The notes under the pieces: model-generated
What the model was told of the DNA's origin: nothing
Seen by the model: only the letters and a program-made list of their open reading frames with translations
The model's database searches: none
Assembly: GCF_013410355.1 (NCBI RefSeq)
Contig: NZ_JACCFI010000001.1
Location: 2,046,001 to 2,110,000 of the forward strand
Direction: 5' to 3'
DNA from: Agromyces hippuratus
GTDB taxonomy: Bacteria; Actinomycetota; Actinomycetes; Actinomycetales; Microbacteriaceae
Length of the DNA stretch: 64,000 bases
Program-made: the position numbers and the translations under genes
In this document: positions 15,581-24,830 of the stretch, piece by piece
How positions within the stretch are numbered: position 1 is the first letter of the stretch
How the letters are laid out: each line of letters begins with the position of its first letter

Positions 15581-17191
15581 ATGCCCCGCACCCCGAAAGC
15601 CGCCCCGCAGGCGCCGTCGACCATGAAGGAGCTGAAGGACACCCTCTGGAAGGCCGCCGACAAGCTGCGCGGGTCGATGGATGCCTCGCAATACAAAGAC
15701 GTCATCCTCGGGCTCGTCTTCCTCAAGTACGTGTCGGATGCATTCGACGAGCGCCGCGCGGGCATCCGCGCCGAGCTCGCCGCAGAGGGTTACGACGACG
15801 ACCAGATCGCCGACCTCATCGACGACACCGACGAGTACACCGGCCGCGGAGTGTTCTGGGTGCCGGCGAACGCGCGCTGGGGCTTCCTCGCCGAGAACGC
15901 GAAAGGTATCGGCCCTGCCATGGGCGAAGCCGAGAAGTCGGTCGGCCTGCTGATCGACGAGGCGATGGATGCCGTCATGCAATCCAACCCTCAGCTCTCA
16001 GGCACTCTCCCACGCATCTTCAACAAGGACAACGTCGACCAGCGCCGACTCGGCGAACTCGTCGACCTGTTCAACTCGGCGCGGTTCGCTGCCCAAGGTC
16101 AGTCGGGCAGCGACGGCCGACGCGCACGTGACCTGTTGGGTGAGGTGTATGAGTACTTCCTCGAGAAGTTCGCGGCCGCCGAAGGTAAGCGGGGTGGCGA
16201 GTACTTTACGCCGCCGAGCGTCGTGCGGGTGCTGGTCGAGCTCCTGCAGCCGACTAGCGGACGCGTATACGATCCCGCGTGCGGATCGAGCGGCATGTTC
16301 GTGCAGGCCGAGAAGTTCATCGACGCGCACCACGGCGAAGGCAGCGACATCTCGGTGTACGGACAGGAGCTCAACGAGCGCACCTGGCGGCTGTCGAAGA
16401 TGAACCTCGCGATCCACGGGCTGTCTGGAAACCTCGGCCCGCGCTGGGGCGACACCTTCGCCCGCGACCTGCACCCTGACCTGCAGGCCGACTTCGTGAT
16501 GTCCAACCCGCCGTTCAACATCAAGGACTGGGCGCGCAACGAAGCAGACCCGCGCTGGCGGTTCGGCGTGCCACCCGCGAACAACGCGAACTATGCGTGG
16601 ATCCAGCACATCCTGTCCAAGCTCGCCCCCGGCGGACAGGCCGGCGTCGTCATGGCGAATGGCTCGATGTCGTCGAACTCCGGCGGCGAAGGCAGGATCC
16701 GCGCCGAAATCGTCGAGGCCGACCTCGTGTCGTGTATGGTCGCGCTGCCGACGCAGCTGTTCCGCTCGACGACGATTCCGGTATGCGTCTGGTTCTTCGC
16801 GAAAGACAAGGGCGTGCGTGCGGGCGAGGTGCTCTTCATCGACGCACGCAACCTCGGCCACATGGTCGACCGCGCCGAGCGCGCGCTGAGCGACGATGAC
16901 ATCGCGAAGATCGCGGGGACATTCCACGCGTGGCGTGGAGTCGAATCGGATGCCGCACCTGACGACTATGCGGATGCTCCGGGCTTCTGCTACTCGGCGA
17001 CCCTCGCCGAGATCAAGGCTTCGGACTACGCGCTGACTCCGGGCCGCTACGTCGGCGCCGCCGAGGTCGAGGACGAGGACGAGTCGATCGAGGACAAGCT
17101 CGCGCGGCTCCAGGTTGAGTTGGAGGCACAGTTCGCAGATTCGGCACGACTTGCCGACGTTGTGCGCGAGCAGCTCGGGAGGGTCTCGTGA
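15581..17191 (+). CDS. hsdM: Type I restriction-modification methyltransferase subunit HsdM
   Basis: N6-adenine DNA methyltransferase subunit, 536 residues, close to the usual length. The N-terminal HsdM helical domain at about 10-150 contains GSMDASQYKDVILGLVFLKYVSDAF. The SAM-binding motif is DPACGSSGMF at 231-240 and the catalytic NPPF starts at N309. GGEYFTPPSVVRVLVELLQP is the family hallmark preceding motif I. With two copies of this and one HsdS it methylates the host site; with HsdR it restricts unmodified DNA. AAGGA precedes the ATG at 15581. The stop overlaps the hsdS start (GTGA). Confidence 0.95.
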   Translation: MPRTPKAAPQAPSTMKELKDTLWKAADKLRGSMDASQYKDVILGLVFLKYVSDAFDERRAGIRAELAAEGYDDDQIADLIDDTDEYTGRGVFWVPANARWGFLAENAKGIGPAMGEAEKSVGLLIDEAMDAVMQSNPQLSGTLPRIFNKDNVDQRRLGELVDLFNSARFAAQGQSGSDGRRARDLLGEVYEYFLEKFAAAEGKRGGEYFTPPSVVRVLVELLQPTSGRVYDPACGSSGMFVQAEKFIDAHHGEGSDISVYGQELNERTWRLSKMNLAIHGLSGNLGPRWGDTFARDLHPDLQADFVMSNPPFNIKDWARNEADPRWRFGVPPANNANYAWIQHILSKLAPGGQAGVVMANGSMSSNSGGEGRIRAEIVEADLVSCMVALPTQLFRSTTIPVCVWFFAKDKGVRAGEVLFIDARNLGHMVDRAERALSDDDIAKIAGTFHAWRGVESDAAPDDYADAPGFCYSATLAEIKASDYALTPGRYVGAAEVEDEDESIEDKLARLQVELEAQFADSARLADVVREQLGRVS

Positions 17192-18312
17192 CGACATGGG
17201 ACAGCGTCCCATTGAGTGACGTCATCGAACTTCAGCGTGGACACGACCTGCCGAGTGATGAACGACGAACGGGTACTGTGCCGATCATCGGCTCGTTCGG
17301 CGTAACCGGTTTTCACGACACCGCTCGGTACGCGGGACCTGGCGTGGGTATCGGGAGGAGTGGCGCCTCTATCGGGACAGCGACCTTTGTCCGGGACGAC
17401 TACTGGCCACTGAATACCTGCCTGTTCGTCAAGGATTTCAAGGGAAACGACCCTCGATGGGTCTACCGGCTGCTCGATCAGATCGACTTCGCGGCATTCA
17501 ATTCGGGAAGCGCACAACCTTCGCTGAACCGCAACTTTCTGCGCTCCATCCCAGTTGGCCTTCCATCTCTCACCGAGCAGCAGGCGATCGCTGAGGTGCT
17601 GGGCGCCCTCGACGACAAGATCGCCGCCAACACCGCGCTCACCGCCACCGCGGATTCAGTGCTCGCCACGGAGTTCCGCGCGCGGCTCCACCGGGCGGAG
17701 GCGCACGACAAGGAACTCGGTGCCATCGCCAATGTCGTGCTCGGGGGGACTCCCTCTCGTGCGCGACTCGACTACTGGACCGATGGAACGATTCCCTGGT
17801 TGAACTCCGGGGCCGTCAACGCAACTCGGATCGTCGAGCCATCGGAACTCATCACGGCCAAGGCACTTGCGAACAGTGCAACCAAGCTCATGCCTGCCTC
17901 TACGACGCTTCTTGCCATCACCGGGGCAACGCTCGGCCAGATTGCTCGCCTGGAAATGGAAGCCTCGGGGAACCAATCAATCGTCGGTGTGTGGAGCGCG
18001 GATGTCGCTCTCAACACCTGGCTCTACTACGCGATTCAGGCGCGGCTAGATGACCTGCTCGCTAGGGCAACCGGCGCAGCCCAACAGCACGTCAGTAAGG
18101 GCGATGTGGAGCAGCTTGCCGTGCCCATTCCGTCGCGGGATGTGCTCGAAGCGTTCGCAGGTGTGGCGACGCCGCTGCTCGAACTCGCTGCTATTGCGGA
18201 GCGAGAGAACCGCACGCTCGCCGCAACACGCGACGCGTTGCTCCCGCAACTCATGTCGGGCAAGCTGCGCGTCCGCGACGCCGAGGCGGCGGCGCCCGAG
18301 GCGGGTGACTGA
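17188..18312 (+). CDS. hsdS: Type I restriction-modification specificity subunit HsdS
   Basis: DNA-recognition subunit of 374 residues with two target-recognition halves. The first (about 3-120) contains VPIIGSFGVTGF and SAQPSLNRNFLRSIPVGLPSLTEQQAIAEVLGALDDKIAAN, the standard TRD-to-conserved-helix junction. The second (about 175-320) has LGGTPSRARLDYWTDGTIPWLNSGAV and SKGDVEQLAVPIPS, followed by the closing helix ENRTLAATRDALLPQLMSGKLRV. Each half would read one part of a bipartite site. The GTG start overlaps the hsdM stop by 4 bases, and its stop overlaps the next gene by one (TGATG). It is shorter than enterobacterial HsdS (about 440-460) but normal for this clade. Confidence 0.93.
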   Translation: MTTWDSVPLSDVIELQRGHDLPSDERRTGTVPIIGSFGVTGFHDTARYAGPGVGIGRSGASIGTATFVRDDYWPLNTCLFVKDFKGNDPRWVYRLLDQIDFAAFNSGSAQPSLNRNFLRSIPVGLPSLTEQQAIAEVLGALDDKIAANTALTATADSVLATEFRARLHRAEAHDKELGAIANVVLGGTPSRARLDYWTDGTIPWLNSGAVNATRIVEPSELITAKALANSATKLMPASTTLLAITGATLGQIARLEMEASGNQSIVGVWSADVALNTWLYYAIQARLDDLLARATGAAQQHVSKGDVEQLAVPIPSRDVLEAFAGVATPLLELAAIAERENRTLAATRDALLPQLMSGKLRVRDAEAAAPEAGD

Positions 18313-19547
18313 TGGCGTTCGCAGTGGTCGATTTCGAGACGACCGGCCTCCTCCCCTCCTACCACCATCGGGTTGTCGAGATCGGGGTGACTCATGTCGA
18401 CGATGACGGCACGGTGACGGGCCATTGGGAGACATTGATCAATCCCGAGCGGGATCTCGGACCGCAGCAAATTCATGGCATCCGGGCAGCCGACATACTC
18501 GACGCCCCCGTGTTCGGCGATATCGTCGGTGAGTTCACCGAGCTGCTCGCCGGGCGCGTGTTTGCGGCACACAACGCGACATTCGACCTGCGCTTTTTGC
18601 AGGCGGAGTTCGCTCGTGCGGGCTATGCACTGGCGCCCGAAACTCCCAGCGTATGCACCATGAGCCTCGGCGCGAGCTTTGGGCTGGGGGCGTCCAGCTC
18701 GCTCAGTCACGCGTGCGCGGCCCATTCGATCGAGCACGGGCTCGCGCACAGCGCAGGATCCGACTCCCACGCCGCGGCCCAGCTACTGGCACGCTTCCGG
18801 CGCACGAGTCTCACTTGGTCGGGGTGGGACAGCTACTGGGAGCAGACCGCGAACGCCGGCCGCGCGTACGCTTTCCCGGTCGCCCGCCGAACCGGGGTCA
18901 TCACGAAACGTCGCGCCGAGGCATCTATGGCACTGCCGAGCTTTCTCGAACGCATTTCGACCGAGGCCGTGAGCGAGGCCGTCGACGGTTCGACCGCACA
19001 GTACATCGCGCTTCTCGACCGGTGCCTCCTCGACGGCCTCATCTCAGTCTCGGAGGGCCATCAGCTTGCTGCCGTCGCGACCGAACTCGGCCTCAACCGC
19101 GCCGCGGTCGGTGCGATTCATCGTGACTACTACGTCGAACTCGAACGACGCGCGTGGGCGGATGGCGTGCTCACCGACGCAGAGAAGGCCGATTTGCGCG
19201 CGGTCGGCGAGCTGCTGGAGCTCGACGACACCGACATCGCTGCAGCAGTCGATGAGGTAGCACCGACTGCAGACGCCGATGTGGCGACCGAAGCTTTCGC
19301 CATGCGTCATGGCGCGCTGATCGTACTGACCGGCGACATGGCGCGCGAGCGTTCAGCTTGGGAGGCAGATCTCCGCGAGCGCGGATTCGTGCCGCATCCG
19401 ACAGTCACGAAGAAGGTGGCATTGGTGGTCGCTGCCGATCCCGACTCGCTGTCGGGCAAGGCGAAGAAGGCGCGCGACTACGGCATCCCGATCGTCGGCG
19501 AGGACTGGCTCATTCGGTTCTTGTCGGAATCGCCCCTGGAGATGTGA
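18312..19547 (+). CDS. DEDDh 3'-5' exonuclease with C-terminal BRCT, inside the type I operon
   Basis: A 411-residue protein with three parts. Residues 1-175 are a DEDDh exonuclease of the polymerase III epsilon type: VVDFETTGL (D7, E9), AAHNATFDLRFL and HSAGSDSHAAAQLL for the closing H/D pair. Residues about 215-310 are helical and acidic (VSEGHQLAAVATELG, WADGVLTDAEKADLRAVGELLEL), reminiscent of TerB-like folds. Residues about 325-411 form a BRCT domain (LIVLTGDMARERSAWEADLRERGF, KKARDYGIPIVGEDWLIRFL). It would degrade single-stranded ends; BRCT domains bind DNA ends or partners. The start overlaps the hsdS stop as TGATG, so it is coupled to hsdS. Confidence 0.88.
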   Translation: MAFAVVDFETTGLLPSYHHRVVEIGVTHVDDDGTVTGHWETLINPERDLGPQQIHGIRAADILDAPVFGDIVGEFTELLAGRVFAAHNATFDLRFLQAEFARAGYALAPETPSVCTMSLGASFGLGASSSLSHACAAHSIEHGLAHSAGSDSHAAAQLLARFRRTSLTWSGWDSYWEQTANAGRAYAFPVARRTGVITKRRAEASMALPSFLERISTEAVSEAVDGSTAQYIALLDRCLLDGLISVSEGHQLAAVATELGLNRAAVGAIHRDYYVELERRAWADGVLTDAEKADLRAVGELLELDDTDIAAAVDEVAPTADADVATEAFAMRHGALIVLTGDMARERSAWEADLRERGFVPHPTVTKKVALVVAADPDSLSGKAKKARDYGIPIVGEDWLIRFLSESPLEM

Positions 19548-19618
19548 ACGCGCGTGCCATCAACGCCAGAAGAATCCACAAGCATGCACCGTCGCATGCA
19601 CCGAAGGAGCCCCATCGC

Positions 19619-20287
19619 ATGACCACCACGGCCACGCCACCCGCGACGACCGCACCTTCGCCGAAGCCGGTGAAGAAGACACCGCTCTGGGCGAAGATCC
19701 TGCTCGTTCTCTTCGTCCTCGCGCTGATCGGTGGGGCCGCTGTGGCTGGCCTCACCGCGGGCAAGGTGCTCGGCGCGACTGAGTCGCGCGATACGCAGGT
19801 CATCCGGTCGATCACTGGCGAAGAGCAGGTCGTCCTGCTCACCGCCGGAGTGACGGACGTCGACGAGGAGCGGGCCGACGGGTTGAAGCTCGCGATCGGT
19901 GACTTCCAGCTCTTCACCCTTCCGGGCACTGAACGGTCGGTACTCGTGCGTTACGAATACGACGCGAAGTTCGGCATCGAGGGGAAGGACGTCGAAATCG
20001 TTCAGACGGGCGACCACTCGTACCGCATGAGCATCCCCGAGTTCATCTACCTGGGCTACGCCAACCCCGATCTGAGCGTGGCCAAGGAAGAGAACGGCGC
20101 GCTCAGCTGGACGACACCCGAAATCGACACGACAGCGGCGTTCGAAGAAATCCTCTCCGAACAGGCTGTCGACGCGCACATTGACGGGTTCCGCTCGGTG
20201 CTCGAAGCCCAGGCCGAAACGTTCTACACCCGGATTGTGGAGGCCATCGACCCCACAGTCACCCTCGAGTTCGAGTTCACCCCGTGA
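19619..20287 (+). CDS. Single-pass membrane protein (DUF4230-like), inside the type I operon
   Basis: A 222-residue protein. A proline/threonine-rich cytoplasmic tail (1-25) is followed by one membrane helix at about 27-50 (ILLVLFVLALIGGAAVAGLTAG) and an extracytoplasmic domain of about 170 residues with no cysteines. Short matches to the DUF4230 layout are seen (TQVIRSITGEEQVVLLTAG, RSVLVRYEYDAKFGIEGKDVEI), but this name is tentative. The ATG at 19619 follows GAAGGAG by 9 bases. The GTPase after it starts at a GTG overlapping this stop by 4 bases. A membrane protein within a restriction operon is unusual; it may anchor the GTPase. Confidence 0.7.
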   Translation: MTTTATPPATTAPSPKPVKKTPLWAKILLVLFVLALIGGAAVAGLTAGKVLGATESRDTQVIRSITGEEQVVLLTAGVTDVDEERADGLKLAIGDFQLFTLPGTERSVLVRYEYDAKFGIEGKDVEIVQTGDHSYRMSIPEFIYLGYANPDLSVAKEENGALSWTTPEIDTTAAFEEILSEQAVDAHIDGFRSVLEAQAETFYTRIVEAIDPTVTLEFEFTP

Positions 20288-21528
20288 TCCCAGGCAGCAC
20301 CGAGCAGGAAGACAACCGCACTATGACGACTGATCATGAGCCCGCGACTGTCGCTGGCACCGATCCCGTTGATGCTGCAACCGAGGCACCAACAAGCGCA
20401 CCGGAGTTCGACGAACGCCCGTTCCTTGAAGCCAGCTCCGAAGCGAGGTCCCGATATGGACGCTTCAACCTCGCGGTGATCGGGGCAACCGGCGTGGGCA
20501 AGTCGTCGCTCGTCAACGCAGTGTTCGGCCGCGACCTGGCCAAGGTTGGCAAGGGACTGCCGGTCAGTAAGGGCGCCCACTACTACAACGATGACTCGCT
20601 GGGCATCTGGGATCTCGAGGGTTTCGAACTCGGATCGAAATCCCCACGTGAGCATCTCCGCGAGAACCTGGCGCTGATCTCCAATCGGCCGCCGATCGAG
20701 CAGATCTCGGTTGTCTGGTACTGCGTCAACTCTCACGCGGACCGCCTCCAGCAAAGCGAAATCGATGTGATCCAGGAGCTGGATGCCGCCGGCCTGCCCG
20801 TCGTCCTCGTCCTGACCAAAGTGGACTGGACGAAGCACCCGATCACGGGAACGCGAACCGTGTCGGCCGACCTTCAGGGGTTCTGCGAGTGGCTCGATGA
20901 CCCACTGGATCAGAACGAGATGCCGATCACCATCCCGTTCCACCGTTATCTCCTCACCTCCACCCGCGATCGCAACGGAAAGGGCTCGGGGCACGGACTC
21001 GGTGAACTCGTGGCTGAGACCCTCACTCTTTCACCCGAAGACGGGAAGGATGCGTTTCGCATCGCACAGCGACTCAACCTCCCCTGGAAGCGCGAGATGG
21101 CGCGAGGTGTCGTCACGGCTGCTTCGACTGCATCCGCCGGCGCCGCCGCCGTTCCTCTCCTCATCGCGGATGCAGCGATCCTGGCGCCGATCCAACTCGG
21201 AATGATGGGACGCATCGCGACAATCTATGACCTCGAACTGAAAACGATGCTCTCCGCGGGCGCCCTCGCACAAATCTGCGTTCAACTTGCGGGCAAGGCA
21301 CTTGCGAGCAGCTTCCTTAAGCTGATTCCCGGCGCTGGCAACGTGATCAATGCGGGAGTCGCCGCAGCGCTCACGGCAGCCATGGGCGAAGGGTGGATAC
21401 GACTGTGCGAGCAGGTACACACCGGCAAGCTCGATCTCGACAAGGTCAACCAGTCATGGGGCGACTACGTGCCCGGTTTCCTCGACGTCTTCCGCAAGAT
21501 GGCCGAGCAGCGGATCGCCAAACCTTAG
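20284..21528 (+). CDS. P-loop GTPase with DUF697-like C-terminus, inside the type I operon
   Basis: GTPase of 414 residues. G1 is GATGVGKSSLVNAVFG near 60-75, G3 is replaced by DLEGFELG near 116, and G4 is LTKVDW near 178. After about residue 260 come alanine-rich hydrophobic helices (VVTAASTASAGAAAVPLLIADAAILAPIQLGMM, LIPGAGNVINAGVAAALTAAMGEGW), the pattern of DUF697/YcjF-like proteins that insert in or lie on membranes. GTG at 20284 overlaps the preceding stop as GTGA; an ATG at 20323 behind AGGAAG is the alternative start. Position between hsdS and hsdR suggests a role in the defence function, for which there is no direct evidence. Confidence 0.8.
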   Translation: MIPGSTEQEDNRTMTTDHEPATVAGTDPVDAATEAPTSAPEFDERPFLEASSEARSRYGRFNLAVIGATGVGKSSLVNAVFGRDLAKVGKGLPVSKGAHYYNDDSLGIWDLEGFELGSKSPREHLRENLALISNRPPIEQISVVWYCVNSHADRLQQSEIDVIQELDAAGLPVVLVLTKVDWTKHPITGTRTVSADLQGFCEWLDDPLDQNEMPITIPFHRYLLTSTRDRNGKGSGHGLGELVAETLTLSPEDGKDAFRIAQRLNLPWKREMARGVVTAASTASAGAAAVPLLIADAAILAPIQLGMMGRIATIYDLELKTMLSAGALAQICVQLAGKALASSFLKLIPGAGNVINAGVAAALTAAMGEGWIRLCEQVHTGKLDLDKVNQSWGDYVPGFLDVFRKMAEQRIAKP

Positions 21529-21547
21529 AGCCGATAGGAGTCGACAC

Positions 21548-24500
21548 ATGACCGGATTGTCCGAAGCCTACTGGGAGCGCGACGCGCTCGACACCCTCTC
21601 TGAGCCACTCGGGTGGCGCCCGATGCACGGCGAGGACCTCGCCCCCGGCACGGGCGAGCGCGACACATGGGACGACTTCCTCATCCGCCCGCGCCTGCTC
21701 GACGCGCTGCGCCGCTTGAACCCCGGTGTGCCCGGCGACTATCTGCAGCAGGCGGTCGCCGAGATCGCGGCGCCGAAATCGCAGGATGCGATCACCGAGA
21801 ACCACCGCATCCACCAGTACCTCGTCGGCGGATACCCGCTGAGCTACATCGACTCCGACGGAGTCGAGCAGAACCCCCGGCTGCGCCTGCTCGGCGCCGA
21901 GCCAGAGAACGACTGGCTCGCCGTCAACCAGGTCACCGTCCGGCAGGGCGACCTTCACCGCCGGTTCGACATCGTGCTGTTCGTCAACGGGATGCCGCTG
22001 GTGATCGTCGAGCTGAAACGTGCGGGTTCGGCATCCACCGGTGTCGCACCCGCGCACGCGCAGTTGCAGACGTATCTGCGCGAGTTCCCGATGGCGTTCC
22101 GCTTCTGCGTGCTCACCCTCGCGAGCGACGGGCTCGAGGCGAAGTACGGCACGCCGTTCACCCCGCTCAACCACTTCGCACCGTGGAACGTCGACGACGA
22201 CGGCGCTCCGCTCGCGCAGCCCCGACTCGAAGGTGGGATGTCGGTCGAGCCGATCGACGACGCGCTGAACGGCCTCTTCAACCCGGAGCGGTTCTTGCAG
22301 CTCGTACGCAACTTCACCGCGTTCGACGAGAATGCCGACGGGCTCACCAAGCGCATCGCGAAGCCGCACCAGTACTTCGCCGTGACGAAGGCCGTCGGCA
22401 GCACCGTGCAGGCGGTCGAGACAAACGGTAAGGCCGGCGTCGTGTGGCACACGCAGGGCTCCGGAAAGTCGATGGAGATGGAGCTGTACGCGAACCTCGT
22501 GTCGCGGCATCCGAAACTCAAGAACCCGACCGTGATCGTTGTCACCGACCGCACCGAGCTCGACGGCCAACTGTTCCAGACGTTCAGCCAGAGCCTGCTG
22601 CTCGCCGAGAAGCCGGTGCAAGTTCGTGAGCGCGCGCAGTTGCGCGATGAACTGAGCAATCGTGTGACGGGTGGCATCTACTTCACGACGCTCCAGAAGT
22701 TCGGGCTGACCGAGACCGAGAAGCAGTCCGGTACGCAGCATCCACTGCTCACCGACCGGCGCAACGTGATCGTCATCGTCGATGAGGCGCACCGCAGCCA
22801 CTACGACGACCTCGACGGGTATGCCAGACACCTGCGCGACGCGCTGCCGAACGCAACGCTCATCGCCTTCACCGGCACCCCGATCTCATTCGCCGAGCGC
22901 GACACCCGCGCAGTCTTTGGCGACTACATCGACATCTACGACCTCACTCGAGCCGTAGATGACGGAGCTACCGTTCCGGTGTACTTCGAGCCTCGACTCA
23001 TCAAGGTTTCATTCGCCGACGACGCGACCGAAGAGGACATCGACCGAGCCGCCGACGAATACACGCTGGGCCTCGACGACACCGAGCGTGCCCGGCTCGA
23101 GGCATCCGTCGCCGTCGTCAACGCGGTGTACGGCGCCCCGGAGCGCATCGAGACCCTCGCTGCCGACCTCGTGCAGCATTGGGAGGAGCGGCGCGAGCGC
23201 ATGAAGCCGTTTCTCGAATCGCCGGGCAAGGCACTCGTCGTGGGCGGTACGCGCGAGATTTGCGCGCGGCTCTACGACGCGATTGTCGCGCTCCGGCCGG
23301 ACTGGCACTCAGACGCACTCGACAAGGGCCGCATCAAAGTCGTCTACTCAGGGTCCGCTTCGGATCAGCCGCCGGTGAGCGACCACGTGCGGCGTGAGTC
23401 CGAGAACAAAGCAATCAAAGCGCGGCTGAAGGTCGCCTCCGATGAGCTCGAGCTGGTGATTGTCAAGGACATGATGCTCACCGGGTTCGACGCACCGCCG
23501 CTTCACACCTTGTATCTCGACCGGCCGCTCAAGGGCGCGCTGCTCATGCAGACCCTCGCGCGCGTGAATCGCACGTTCCGGGGCAAGAAAGACGGTCTGC
23601 TCGTCGCGTATGCCCCGATGGCCGATAACCTCGCCAAGGCACTGTCGGAGTACACCGTCCCGGACCAGGAGAACAGGCCGATCGGCCGCGACGTCGACGA
23701 AGCCGTGGCGATCGCATCTGAGCTGGTTGCGCAGATCCGCGGGATGCTCGCGGAATGCGAGTGGCGGTCGATCGTGGCGCAGGGCGGCTCGCGAGCGTGG
23801 CGTACCGCGGCGACGACGGCGACGAACTACCTGCGCGATCCCCTGAACCCGCTCAACGCAGTGGAACTGGGCGCCGAACGCCTTTCGTCTCGATACCGCA
23901 CCGCGACCGGGCAACTCGCGCGCGCGTGGGCGCTTGCGTCGGGCCGCGCCGGCCTCGCCGAACTCCACGACGAGATCGCGTTCTACGAAGAGGTGCGGGT
24001 GTGGATGGCGAAGTTCGACGCAGCTGAACGCCAGTCACGCGATGAGCCGATCCCCGAGGAGATCTCGCGCCTGCTCGGAGGGCTGGTCGCCAACGCAATC
24101 GCCCCAGGTGACGTGGTCGACATCTACGACGCCGCCGGCCTCCCGCGCCTCGCGCTCGATGACCTCGGCCCGGAGTATCTCGCCAAAGCCCAGGCTGCGC
24201 CAAACGCGCACCTCGCGATCGAGGCCCTTCGCAAATCGCTGACTGATGCCGGCGCGTCGGCCACGCGTGGGAACCTCGTGCGTCAGCGAGCCTTCTCGGA
24301 GCGAATCGCCGAGATCATGAACCGCTACACGAACCAGCAGCTGACCTCAGCGGAGGTCATCGCCGAGCTCGTCGAGCTGGCGAAGGAAGTCGCAGCCGAG
24401 GCATCCCGAGGCTCACACTTCTCGCCGCCACTCTCGAGTGATGAGCTCGCGTTCTACGACGCTGTGGCGACCAACGAGTCCGCAATCGACGTGCACGGCG

Positions 24501-24727
24501 AGGACGTGCTCGCACAGATCGCTCGAGAACTTGTCGCCGTGATGCGACGCGATGTGCGGACCGACTGGACCGTTCGGGACGACGTGCGGGCAAAGCTGCG
24601 GGCGTCGATCAAGCGGCTGCTCGTGAAGTACAAGTACCCGCCAGACAAGCAGCCCGAGGCGATCAAGCTCGTCATGGACCAGATGCAGGCGATGGCACCC
24701 CGGTATGCGGACGAGCGACAGGCGTAA
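21548..24727 (+). CDS. hsdR: Type I restriction endonuclease translocase subunit HsdR
   Basis: Motor and nuclease subunit of 1059 residues, normal length. The N-terminal PD-(D/E)xK nuclease has RFDIVLF (D141) and IVELK (E155, K157). The translocase has Walker A GSGKS at 304-308, DEAH at 412-415, the TGTP motif in LIAFTGTPISF and a C-terminal motif near VKDMMLTGFDAPPLHTLYLDRPL. A helical C-terminal domain contacts the methylase core. ATG 21548 lies 19 bases past the GTPase stop behind GATAGGAG. It completes the HsdR/M/S set. An earlier in-frame start would overlap the GTPase by 200 bases and was rejected. Confidence 0.95.
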   Translation: MTGLSEAYWERDALDTLSEPLGWRPMHGEDLAPGTGERDTWDDFLIRPRLLDALRRLNPGVPGDYLQQAVAEIAAPKSQDAITENHRIHQYLVGGYPLSYIDSDGVEQNPRLRLLGAEPENDWLAVNQVTVRQGDLHRRFDIVLFVNGMPLVIVELKRAGSASTGVAPAHAQLQTYLREFPMAFRFCVLTLASDGLEAKYGTPFTPLNHFAPWNVDDDGAPLAQPRLEGGMSVEPIDDALNGLFNPERFLQLVRNFTAFDENADGLTKRIAKPHQYFAVTKAVGSTVQAVETNGKAGVVWHTQGSGKSMEMELYANLVSRHPKLKNPTVIVVTDRTELDGQLFQTFSQSLLLAEKPVQVRERAQLRDELSNRVTGGIYFTTLQKFGLTETEKQSGTQHPLLTDRRNVIVIVDEAHRSHYDDLDGYARHLRDALPNATLIAFTGTPISFAERDTRAVFGDYIDIYDLTRAVDDGATVPVYFEPRLIKVSFADDATEEDIDRAADEYTLGLDDTERARLEASVAVVNAVYGAPERIETLAADLVQHWEERRERMKPFLESPGKALVVGGTREICARLYDAIVALRPDWHSDALDKGRIKVVYSGSASDQPPVSDHVRRESENKAIKARLKVASDELELVIVKDMMLTGFDAPPLHTLYLDRPLKGALLMQTLARVNRTFRGKKDGLLVAYAPMADNLAKALSEYTVPDQENRPIGRDVDEAVAIASELVAQIRGMLAECEWRSIVAQGGSRAWRTAATTATNYLRDPLNPLNAVELGAERLSSRYRTATGQLARAWALASGRAGLAELHDEIAFYEEVRVWMAKFDAAERQSRDEPIPEEISRLLGGLVANAIAPGDVVDIYDAAGLPRLALDDLGPEYLAKAQAAPNAHLAIEALRKSLTDAGASATRGNLVRQRAFSERIAEIMNRYTNQQLTSAEVIAELVELAKEVAAEASRGSHFSPPLSSDELAFYDAVATNESAIDVHGEDVLAQIARELVAVMRRDVRTDWTVRDDVRAKLRASIKRLLVKYKYPPDKQPEAIKLVMDQMQAMAPRYADERQA

Positions 24728-24830
24728 GGGTGCCGAACACATGCGAAACGTTCCGGTGTTGATCTCGGGAGCCTGGCGCGCCTTTGACCTTGTCTGCGGA
24801 GATCGACAAGTGCTCGTCGAGGCTGCGTAG

